Shown piece by piece: positions 10,452 to 18,718 of a DNA stretch of 26,384 nucleotides (position 1 is its first letter; each line of letters opens with the position of its first letter). This stretch comes from Catenaria anguillulae PL171. Lineage: Eukaryota > Blastocladiomycota > Blastocladiomycetes > Blastocladiales > Catenariaceae. Under the pieces are notes generated by a model. The model worked only from the letters and a program-made list of their open reading frames with translations. It was not told the origin of the DNA and did not search any database. The position numbers were made by a program, and so were the translations under genes. Location of the stretch: NCBI GenBank assembly GCA_002102555.1, contig MCFL01000322.1, positions 1-26,384 on the forward strand, given 5' to 3'.

Positions 10452-11690
10452 AGTAGAACGTGTATCGAGTATCGAGTTGTGTGGTGGGAACGATGAGTGG
10501 GAAAGAGAGCGAGTCGCGTCGAGGGCGTCGCGGCCCTTTTATGCCTGTTTCTTTTGTTTTGTGTCGACTGGATGACGTTTTTTGCCCATGACAACGCACA
10601 ACGTGTATCCATGTTGGGGCCCTCGATTCGCACGTGGAGGCAGGCTGCTTGGGTCGTGAGCTCACGTGCTGAGCTTGGAAGTAGGTAAGAAGAGTGACGC
10701 GTCAACTATTGCTGACCCAAGCGGATCGAGTTGCGGCCCAAAAGTTTCACTATAATCACTCCAACAGACGCTTGTTGTTTCGCTATGCAACGGGTCCAAG
10801 AATTCAACACGTCGTGCGCATCATGTCACTCAAAATGCTTGAGCTATGCAGTGTTTCGGTGAAAAGTAGTAGGTAGATGCACTTGCCTGGTCGAGCGGAC
10901 ATGCTTGCCACGTCAACCGTGACAGAAGGGAGGCGATGTGCGTGTTGGGGAAGCATGAATTAAGTGACCGAGACCGAGCCGGACTTGACCACGCGTGAAT
11001 GTGAATGAATGGCTGCCAGAATCGCCATGTTGACGCACAAAAGCGCTGTGACCAGATGTGTGCATAAGAGGAAGAGCACAAGAAGGGCGATATTGGCTTT
11101 GAAGAAAAAACTCTGCTGGAGCGTTGCAAGTGGGGAATTGCTGGTGTGTGCAATGCGACAGCACGAGTGGTGCGCGTGGCGTTGCAGCGGTCATGCCTGA
11201 AGAAAACACCGTTCGACCGTCGTCTTGCACGTCAGGCGCGTCACATCACTCGGCGCTCTTGTCAGAGCTGCCAATGCTCTTGTTGTCGGCTGCTCGCTGT
11301 ATGAGTTCTGTATTCTCTCCCTCCATTTATGCACACATGTCCATGTTTTCGTGCATGTATCTGTCCGTTTTGTGATTCTCTGTTATCGCCCCCTTGAAAC
11401 AACTCCTTTCCCGACGTCTGGTGATTGGTCTATAGTGAAAAGGAAAGTTGGACGGGGTGTGTCATTCAACCCGCTCAAGCTTCACTCGCACGAGATTCGT
11501 TGTCGCTGGAAACCGCCCCTCCTGACTTCCAGGGTGTTCACGTCGCTGACAGTGCTTTTAAGACACAATGCTTGGGGGGAAGACACAATCAAATAATGCA
11601 GAGAAGTAAATGGTTTATCAAAAGACACTTTCACAGACAGATACATCAACTCGCAAAAATGAAACATGTACAAATATTCACAAACCTCAC

Positions 11691-12950
11691 CTAGTACGAG
11701 TACTGGTCAACGGGAGCAGCAGCTTGGGTGGGCTCGACAGCGGGTCCATAGCCGTACTCAGCCTGCTTGGGCTGAGCAGCCTGCGTGGGCGTGTGCTCGC
11801 CGTATCCGTACTCGCCAGCGGGCGCGACAGCCGTGGTCGTGGGCTTGACGTCCTCTTGGTAAGGGTAGCCGGCATCCTTGGGCTTGACCGCGTCGTAGCC
11901 CTGGGTGGGCTGCACGGCAACAACCGTGGGCGCCGCCTCGGCGTATGCAGTCTTGGGGTGCTTGCGGCGGTGGCACTTCTTCTTGTGCTTCTTGGGGGCA
12001 AGGTCTTGCGTCGGGTACGCGTTGGCGGGCTCGGCAGCCTGGGTCGGGGCGGCAGCGTCGTAGCCGTAGCCGGGAGCAGCGGGTGCAACAGCATCCTTGG
12101 CGCCTTGGTGCTCACCACCATAGCCGTAGTCGCCCGCAGCGGGAGCGGGGGCAGCAGCGTTCTTGGGCGCCTCAGAGCCATAGCCGTAGTCGCCAGCGGC
12201 AACGGGAGCAGCACTTTGCTTGGGCGCCTCAGAGCCATAGCCGTAGTCGCCAGAGGCAACGGGAGCAGCACCTTGCTTGGGCTGCTCGTAGCCAGAGTTG
12301 AGGTTGTTGGCCGTCTCGGGCTTCTTGCCATATTGGTACTCACTCTCGGGCTCGGCGGCACGCGTTGGCTCGGCAGCGCGCGTCACGGACGAGCAGGGAG
12401 TGGTGGCGGCTTGCGTGGGAGCGGCTGACGAGGTAGCACAAGGCGTCGTGGCCGCTTGAGTCGGGGCAGCCGATGATGTGGCACAGGGTGTCGTGGCAGC
12501 TTGCGTGGGAGCAGCCGACGACGTCTCGCAAGGAGTGGTTGCGGCTTGAGTGGGGGCAGCCGACGAGGTCGCGCACGGGGTGGTGGCAGCCTGGGTTGGT
12601 GCGGCAGAGGAAGTGGCGCAAGGAGTAGTGGCGGCCTGAGTAGGGGCAGCCGACGACGTGGCGCAAGGGGTGGATGCCTGAGCGGCACTCGACACAGCCT
12701 GAGTGGCCTTGGCGGTAGCCGAAGAGCAAGGCGTCGTCGTGGCAGCGGGCTCCTCAGACTTGACCTGCTTGGTCTTTGTCACGCACGGCGTGGTGGTGGC
12801 AACGGGGGCGACGGTCGACGTGGCACATGGGGTCGACGAAACTTGGGCAGCAGACACGGTCGACGTGGTGCATGGGGTCTTGACGGGGGCGGCAAGAACG
12901 GCAGAGGCGGTCAAGGCAATGACGGCAGCGAGGGTGAGCTTGGAAGACAT
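11691..12950 (-). CDS. Secreted Thr/Ser/Cys and Tyr/Gly repeat protein
   Basis: A 419-residue single-exon gene of no family I can name. Residues 1-20 are a textbook signal peptide (MSSK, then LTLAAVIALTASAVLA), with cleavage likely after A20 or A21. Residues 24-93 hold four loose TPC-containing units; 94-183 are six tandem 15-residue repeats (TPCATSSAAPTQAAT, one with E for A); 184-227 is a spacer; 228-300 holds DYGYG repeats of about 20 residues; 320-333 is a Lys/His/Arg-rich patch (PKKHKKKCHRRKHP); the rest has more YGYG motifs and ends QYSY. There are 12 cysteines, 11 of them in TPC motifs. No GPI-anchor signal or membrane segment is seen. Secretion, dense O-glycosylation of Thr/Ser and a role in the wall, adhesion or an extracellular matrix are inferred. 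TATA-like sequence lies about 50 bases upstream. Confidence 0.88.
   Translation of the reverse strand: MSSKLTLAAVIALTASAVLAAPVKTPCTTSTVSAAQVSSTPCATSTVAPVATTTPCVTKTKQVKSEEPAATTTPCSSATAKATQAVSSAAQASTPCATSSAAPTQAATTPCATSSAAPTQAATTPCATSSAAPTQAATTPCETSSAAPTQAATTPCATSSAAPTQAATTPCATSSAAPTQAATTPCSSVTRAAEPTRAAEPESEYQYGKKPETANNLNSGYEQPKQGAAPVASGDYGYGSEAPKQSAAPVAAGDYGYGSEAPKNAAAPAPAAGDYGYGGEHQGAKDAVAPAAPGYGYDAAAPTQAAEPANAYPTQDLAPKKHKKKCHRRKHPKTAYAEAAPTVVAVQPTQGYDAVKPKDAGYPYQEDVKPTTTAVAPAGEYGYGEHTPTQAAQPKQAEYGYGPAVEPTQAAAPVDQYSY
12051..12269 (-). repeat. DYGYG coding repeats, about four units
   Basis: Protein residues 228-300. Units share an AAP...GDYGYG core followed by S/G-E and a K-containing tail; the first two are nearly identical (ending EAPKQSA and EAPKNAA), the third and fourth diverge. 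Related YGYG motifs occur outside the array near residues 380 and 399. Tyr-Gly repeats of this kind occur in some cohesive or cross-linked extracellular proteins; that role here is inference. Confidence 0.85.
12402..12671 (-). repeat. Six tandem 45-base coding repeats (TPC repeats)
   Basis: Protein residues 94-183, six units of exactly 15 codons. The protein copies are almost identical, while the DNA copies differ at many third codon positions. That pattern shows an old array kept by selection on the protein, not a fresh microsatellite-like expansion. Confidence 0.93.
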
Positions 12951-14291
12951 GGTGAGGTGATGAGAGGGGAGTGGTGTGAAAGGTCTATACGTCTATAGTG
13001 TATAAGGAAGTGGGTGGGTGCTTGGGAGGCGGATGAACAGGGCAGTTGCTGATGAAGGGAAATCGAAATGGGACGGGAGGTGGTGGGTGACAGCCAGGTA
13101 TTTATGGTGTAGGTAGGTAGGGACTGGGATCGCAGATTCAAAGTCGGCGGGCAGTTCGATTCGTGAGACAAGAGTCCAAACGTGGAAACGGAAACGTGGG
13201 AATGCCACTCGCATTCAACGCGTTTGAATGGAATGAGTCGAAAATGAACGCTCCCTCGCCACTTTTCTCATAACCGTTGCTGTATTGTGCTCTAATGCCC
13301 CGAGCAGTGCGTGACCTTCATTTTTTTTCGACATTTGTCGTATCTGCTCATAAGACCTGGCAAAATGGCAAGCAAGCACGAGATTGGGCTGGTTCCACGG
13401 CTGAGAGTCACGGCCCAGGTGGCTCGCGTGTTGGGTTGGAGCTAAGGATCGCGTCAACGCAGGCGTTTCAAACTTGAGCTCCAAGTCGACCGGCACAACT
13501 TCCCCAGCCGTCTGGTGAATGTTTCTCCAATATCGAGCCAAAAGGCAGTGGCTCGGATTGTCCGTTGTTCTCGGAGTGCACAGCCGTGATTGGTGGGAGA
13601 GGAAAATTGTACGAAGAACCGCGGTCGCCAATATCAGCCCTGAGTCCCTGACCTTCGAGGGCTGCTTTTCCCCTCAAGTGGATCAGACGAGTCACTACTG
13701 CAGTTCGCAATGCATGCAACGGGAAGAGTCGTCGAGGTCTGTGTCAAGGTAGAACAGTGACCCTTGTCATCTGTCGTCGCCAGAAGAGTGGATCCAATAC
13801 TGTAGTCATTTACACTCATTTCCTCCGAATGTCACAAACAGGTCTGGCGGCGCCCCCAATGGCGGGCTTTGCAGGCGTGGCTGTCGCCAGTTCTTCTTGA
13901 TGTGACATGTCGTTATCTTTCGGCATGACTGGCCGATGGGGCTCAATGGGGCCACATACTGAGCAGCTTGTGGCTGGTAACGGTTGGCCGAACGGAGCAA
14001 GCCATGCATCTGAACCGCCAACCCCGACCCTCGACGGTTGACCAGGCGTGACTGTTGGCGTGACCCACATTTTGGCTTGGCGTGCACCTCTTTGCCAGCG
14101 GTACCGGTTGCCTCCACTCAAAAGTTTGAAGTTTGAAAACGAGATACTTGTGTATTCACAATATCACAAGTCAATCTAAGTACACAGTGCCACTCTGGAT
14201 ATCGATTCAACCTTGAGCAATGCCGCAAGCTCCAACGCAATGACCCATTAGCTAGCCAAACTCGCTCCCGCTTCCCCCGTTGTTGCCTGTC
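12951..14291. other. Divergent intergenic region between repeat protein and 616-residue gene
   Basis: Both flanking genes point away from this 1.3 kb, so it carries two promoters. A TATA-like stretch (minus strand TTATACACTATAG, about 12991-13005) lies about 50 bases upstream of the repeat-protein ATG. Open frames at 13215-13631 and 13806-14121 (minus) lack ATG starts and show no recognisable motif, so I do not call them. Confidence 0.5.
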
Positions 14292-16142
14292 ATGTCGGCC
14301 ACCATCTCCTCCCTCGTCTCCGGCGCAGTGGTGCCGCCACCGCCGCCACCCACTTGCGCCGATGCTACCGCCTCTCGAGACCCATCGGCAACGCAGCCCC
14401 TCACGCCAGCGCAACTTTCGCCCTTTCCTCCAATCCCTGCCCATTCCTCCTCAAACGACGACTCGGCCTCCATTCATGCGCTCCCCTCATCGGACCCATC
14501 TGCCCTCGACGTAACACCTCGTGTCCGGGCAAACTCGTTTCCGACATCCAAACGAGAGTGGTCCGCCGCAGAGGCCCGCCAAGCCGCCGCAGAAGCCTCG
14601 GGAAAGTCTGGGTGGAAGAAGCGGTGGCGCAAGATCCGCAACTTGTTCAAGGCCATGCGCGGCGCTTTCCGCTCATCGTCCACCTCAAAATCAGATGCCG
14701 GCTCAGTTATAGAAAAGGACGAGCGCGGCTTGTTGATGGTGCCGAAGCGTAAACACAAGGCAACCATGGTGAAAGAGGTGCTGCCGCCACCAATGCCGCC
14801 AGTTCCGCCAGTTCCGCCGTTGCCTGAAATCAAAGAGGAGCGCCCCGATACTGGCGCATTTGGCGTCAATTCAGTGTCCCATCACCACATTGCTGGATCC
14901 TCACCCTCGCCCATCGTAGCCGAAAATGACGCCGATGACGATTCCACGCCATTGGCACTGCTCAACTCACCCGAGCTCGCACCACCACGGATCCCTGCAA
15001 TCCCCTTCCCTCCCGCATCAGCAGGGGCAAACAATATCTCCCCACCTCCGTCACCGCCACTTCACATCACGCCACCACAGCTCCTGATTACGCTCGACGA
15101 CGGCTACGTCTACGAAGCATTCACCATCGAACGCGCCCACGTCGTCTTCCCGCGCCGCTCCACCGACTCGACAGTACCCACCGTCGACCGCCGCCGCCGA
15201 GTCAGGCGACGGTCAAAGACGCCCGCCGCCGATGAGGGCGAGCAGCCAGCAATCACCATTTCAACCGAGGCGGCGAATGCGTTGAATGACGATGAGGCAC
15301 CGCCGTTGCCGTCGCCAACACCTACATGGGCGAGTTCAGAATCTTTGGAACGGAGCTCGGTCTTGGCATCGACGCTCGATCGCATGTTGCGTCGTAAACG
15401 GGAGACACCGGGGTCTGCCGAGCAGGTATCGGCACAGCACGACGATGAAGACATGGACGTGGTGGATCATCGTGGGTATTGCACAGCGACGGATACCGAA
15501 TCCGAGCTAGAGTCACCGACGGCTGGTCCATCGGCCGTCTCCGGCGCTTCTCCTGTTGACGAAAAGGCCCTCGACGAAGGCTTTGTTGCCGAACTTGGTA
15601 ACGACGACGCACACACCCCCAGTCCGACTGATGCGCTCCCGCCGGTGACATCATCCCCATCCCTCAGCCGCAACTCGATTTCCTCCTTTGACCTCTCGGA
15701 TCTTGCCCACTCTACCCCGCTCCCACTCTCCCCGACCTCGGCTGACTTCATCTCATCCTCACCACCCGCCTCGTCCGTTTCGCTTACTCCATCCGACTCG
15801 GGCGTCGCGCACGACGACGAGCACGAGCACGAGCACGTCGAGCCCGCGCCTGAGCCCGACCAAGTCGTCGACAGCGGCACGCACTCGGACGACCTTGCCG
15901 ACTCTGCCGGTGCTCCCACGGCGTCTCCGCCATCCATTCAAATCACGCTCGACGACGGATTTGCATACGACGCATTCACCATCGAACGTGCACATAAGGT
16001 GTTTCCACGCCGTGCGGCCGAGCCCGGGTCGGGCGTCGCGACGATTGATCGGCGGCGGCGGGTCAGGCGCAGGAGCGAAATAGGCGGTGCAGAGCAGCAG
16101 CAAAAGCTGAAGCAGAAGCAGGCGCCCACGTCGGTCGAGTGA
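14292..16142 (+). CDS. 616-residue disordered protein with a duplicated ~48-residue module
   Basis: No known family recognised. Order of parts: Pro-rich N-terminus with a run of six prolines (about 15-20); a basic amphipathic-looking segment SGWKKRWRKIRNLFKAM (about 107-123), a possible membrane-binding helix or nuclear signal; a second proline run (PPPMPPVPPVPPLP); module copy 1 at residues 264-310; an acidic Ser/Pro-rich stretch with HDDEHEHEHVEP; module copy 2 at 549-597; and a short Gln/Lys tail. Each module reads ITLDDG-[YF]-xY-[ED]-AFTIERAH-xVFPRR, a short linker, then DRRRRVRRRS. The first ATG is at 14292 with G at -3. No intron signs; stop TGA at 16140-16142. Short linear modules in a disordered chain suggest a scaffold or regulator that binds the same partner twice; this is inference. 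Confidence 0.88.
   Translation: MSATISSLVSGAVVPPPPPPTCADATASRDPSATQPLTPAQLSPFPPIPAHSSSNDDSASIHALPSSDPSALDVTPRVRANSFPTSKREWSAAEARQAAAEASGKSGWKKRWRKIRNLFKAMRGAFRSSSTSKSDAGSVIEKDERGLLMVPKRKHKATMVKEVLPPPMPPVPPVPPLPEIKEERPDTGAFGVNSVSHHHIAGSSPSPIVAENDADDDSTPLALLNSPELAPPRIPAIPFPPASAGANNISPPPSPPLHITPPQLLITLDDGYVYEAFTIERAHVVFPRRSTDSTVPTVDRRRRVRRRSKTPAADEGEQPAITISTEAANALNDDEAPPLPSPTPTWASSESLERSSVLASTLDRMLRRKRETPGSAEQVSAQHDDEDMDVVDHRGYCTATDTESELESPTAGPSAVSGASPVDEKALDEGFVAELGNDDAHTPSPTDALPPVTSSPSLSRNSISSFDLSDLAHSTPLPLSPTSADFISSSPPASSVSLTPSDSGVAHDDEHEHEHVEPAPEPDQVVDSGTHSDDLADSAGAPTASPPSIQITLDDGFAYDAFTIERAHKVFPRRAAEPGSGVATIDRRRRVRRRSEIGGAEQQQKLKQKQAPTSVE
15081..15221 (+). repeat. Module copy 1 (47 codons)
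   Basis: Residues 264-310. Starts LLITLDDGYVYEAFTIERAH, continues VVFPRR, and ends with the basic DRRRRVRRRSKT. Differs from copy 2 mainly in the linker between FPRR and DRRRR. Confidence 0.9.
15936..16082 (+). repeat. Module copy 2 (49 codons)
   Basis: Residues 549-597. Starts IQITLDDGFAYDAFTIERAH, continues KVFPRR, and ends DRRRRVRRRSEI. Two residues longer than copy 1, all in the linker. The DNA copies have diverged at silent sites, so the duplication is not recent. Confidence 0.9.
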
Positions 16143-16832
16143 GATTTGTACGAGTTTATTTTTGATAGATTTCTGTTTTGGTTATTCGCCTTTTTTGCTA
16201 CACATCACACCAGGTTTCTGTTTGTTTACCCTGTCTGCAACAATTCCTCCCTCTCTCTCTGGCCATTTTCTCGATGACCTCCTTTGTGTGCCGCCACGTG
16301 TGATCCGTTCGTGTTCAATGGACTCCTTTTTCTCCCCTCCTTCATATGCCAGTCCCCGCCGATGTTGTTCTGTACGGTACTTCGCCGTTACCTTGCCCAA
16401 GATCATCGCCGCCTGGCATTTGAGCTGAGGTGCACTTATGAGGCAAGGTATATTAAATATGTATATGGTCAACCGAACGAACGATCGAGTCCGATCGAGG
16501 CCGATCGAGGAACCATTTGGCAGCTGACGCGACTCTCTCCTCGCCGATTGTCCGCACCTCACAGGCAAGGGAGCACACGATTTTGGGTTACCCTTTGCGA
16601 CGGACAAAGGGCAAAGGGACCAGTTGCGATGAGTCGTCGAGCTGCCTGTCTGACAATCTGAAGTGCCTTGATATGCACCCGATCCATGGCTCGAGCGGTT
16701 GCTTTTGGAGGAAAACATAGATGCATCCGCCGCCGTCGCAACGGACACTGCGGCTCTGATCCCATGTCAACCAGCCAAATAGCCGAAACGTCAAACAGTT
16801 GATGAACTTGGATACCAAAGTCCACCCTAATC
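16143..16832. other. Intergenic, contains GPCR upstream region
   Basis: Between two plus-strand genes. It should hold the 3' UTR of the 616-residue gene and the promoter of the GPCR gene. An AT-rich spot (tatattaaatatgtatat, about 16449-16466) and a three-unit CGATCGAG repeat at 16481-16510 are the only visible structure. No gene seen. Confidence 0.5.
16481..16510. promoter_or_regulatory. Three tandem 10-base units with a CGATCG palindrome
   Basis: acgatcgagt, ccgatcgagg, ccgatcgagg lie head to tail, about 320 bases upstream of the GPCR ATG. Exact 10-base phasing puts the sites on one face of the helix, as in some transcription-factor clusters. Function is speculative. Confidence 0.35.
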
Positions 16833-18718
16833 ATGTCCGCCCAACCCCCGCCGCCTCCCCACGCGGCCTTGAACGAGCTCATGGCCGTTGAGCTGAATCC
16901 AATATGGGACCCAAAGGCGTTCGACACCTCGTACTCATCCATTTCGTACATTGTCAGTGCCATGCAAATTCCGCAAATCGCGCTGTCGATTTTTCTCAAT
17001 GGCCTCATCCTATACCTGGCATTCTGGCGGCGGCCGCAGCTGGTTGCTTCAGCGGGAAACGTGTTAACTGTGAGTGTTTGGTATGGCGCTTCTTGGTCGT
17101 GACCTGGAGGATATCACCAGCAACTGACGGTTTGCAAATGTGTAGTCTATCCAACTTTCTTTTCGCATGGTACCTCTTCAGCGTCCGCGTCCGTCTCGTG
17201 ATTGCGCTGGAATGGTCTAGGGTGTGTGCGTCGCCTCGCATTCGATTCATCTTCTCCGAAAAGCACAATCTGATTCAATCACGCCTAAACTCAGGCGATG
17301 TGCATGGAATTTTCCATTGTTTGTGTCTTCTTTGTGTGCCATATGGCCATCAACCTCATGGCCATCTGCTTTGAGCGCTACCTGTCGCTCGTCCTGCTCA
17401 AGCGCGCCAAGCGCAAATTCGCATTGCTGGCGCTCATTGCCTCGGCCATCTCGTCCTTGTTTCTGACTATGCTACACCATGTTCCCGAGGGAATCGCTCT
17501 GATCGGCCGTGCGGGGATCTATTGCTATCCAACGCGGGCAGGACATTGGCAAGGCGCCGTGGATGCAGCGGCAATGGTGGCGCACTTTGTCGCCATTTTC
17601 AGTGTGTTGCTTTGTTTATCCAATGTGTCGGGCAGACTCTCACTCAACGTTTTGTGTGTCCGTGTGTGCAGTGGGATACTCGCTCATTTTTATTCAGCTC
17701 CGTAGCATTTCGCGCAAAGCCGCCAGTGCCATGGCTTTTCCAGATCTTGGCCAGACAACGCTTGGCAACTTGGGTCATCAACGCAATGCATTGAGCGGAA
17801 CGGCACAGCGGCAGCAGGCAAGCGGCGGCACGCACAAGCAGCATGGCATGAAATCTGGAGGCAGTGTGGTTGAGGCGCACGCCCCGCGAATCGCGTACGT
17901 TAGTGAGCGCGGCAACGACTGCTGTGTTGGTGCGGGGTTCACCTAATATCATTTCTCGCCACCATGCAGGGCAACTGCATCTCAAGTATCGACCACGTCT
18001 TCCAACGGCGGCGGCACGGCTGTTTCCACCATGGCCAATGTGCCAATGATAGGACCGACGCTTTCGTTTACCGGCGTCGAATCCACAAGCAAAGCCCCAT
18101 CAACGACTGGGCCAACCTCATCGACCATGTCTCGATTTCTTAAGCGCAAGGCATCTGTTGCGTCCATGGCCTCGTCCATGGTGTCGGCAAAGAACGCAGA
18201 AGGCAAGGTGGTACTAAGAGGAATGCTGTCATTGAGCTCATACACGTACGTCCTCTTGGTCGTTGGACCCGTAACGTGAAAGGGGTTAATCATAAACCAT
18301 GTGCGATGCAGGTGTTTTGTTGTGTCGTATTCGTATTTACGTATGTTTTGTGATTGCACGGTCGACAGGGTCGGACACGATCGCGAAACAGTGGGTGTGC
18401 TCACCTTTTCTTGTTCGCAGTTTGGTCGGCCCTCATTCACGGGCAAAGACCGAGCGTCCAGTTTGATTGGTGTACGTCAATAACTTTTCGCAATGAAATG
18501 ACCAGTGGCACTTATCCCTCGCGCTTAAACACGTGAATCGTCTAGTCCTTGTGTCGACCAAGTTCATTCCCGACTTTTGCGTACGTTGGCCAATGCATCT
18601 GCTTCTGGGAACCGCCGCTCATTGGCAGCCGACTCGCTCTTCATAGGAACCGCTGATTCTGTTCTTGCTCGATCGGCAGTTCAAGGACGCATTCAAGGAA
18701 CTGATGGGATGGGAATGA
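16833..18718 (+). CDS. Class A (rhodopsin-like) G-protein-coupled receptor, nine exons
   Basis: My exon model: 16833-17080, 17146-17221, 17295-17601, 17672-17894, 17970-18245, 18312-18340, 18421-18471, 18546-18580, 18647-18718. All eight introns (65-80 bases) are GT..AG, all phases close, and the product is 438 residues. Seven membrane helices: about 40-65, 74-98, 111-134, 150-170, 197-221, 365-392, 402-424. Family marks: N56 in TM1, N86 where D2.50 usually sits, C111 at the top of TM3 paired with C185 in the second outer loop (IYCYP), ERY at 135-137 (the D/E-R-Y motif), and EPLILF (416-421) in place of NPxxY, followed by an amphipathic helix 8 (DRQFKDAFKELM). Intracellular loop 3 is long (about 140 residues) and Ser/Thr-rich. 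It should act at the plasma membrane through G proteins. Ligand unknown; an opsin-like role is possible but unproven. Confidence 0.87.

Larger units (their letters stand above)
8216..11690. other. Gene-poor 3.5 kb region with microsatellites
   Basis: I find no convincing protein gene, tRNA or rRNA here. Open frames on both strands are short, overlap each other, mostly lack ATG starts and resemble no family I know. The one ATG-started frame of note is 8648-8953 (101 codons, plus strand), with no recognisable feature. The region must contain the 3' UTRs of the 503-residue gene and of the repeat-protein gene. It holds three microsatellites and a GC-only hairpin, listed separately. A non-coding RNA cannot be excluded from sequence alone. 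Confidence 0.5.

Noticed and set aside
9945-10705. Long open frames on both strands through the GAGCGA repeat (Arg-Ala or Ser-Leu strings)
   Set aside because: They stay open only because the hexamer repeat contains no stop in those frames; no start context or conserved sequence supports them.
12402-12671. Regular 45-base repeats as a possible CRISPR or satellite array
   Set aside because: Units are exact codon multiples inside a signal-peptide-bearing gene, with no unique spacers.
13140-13170. GTTCGATTC as a tRNA B box
   Set aside because: No matching A box at the right distance and no cloverleaf can be drawn around it.
13806-14121. Two overlapping minus-strand frames of about 100 codons
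   Set aside because: Neither begins with ATG and both lie in the divergent promoter region between two real genes.
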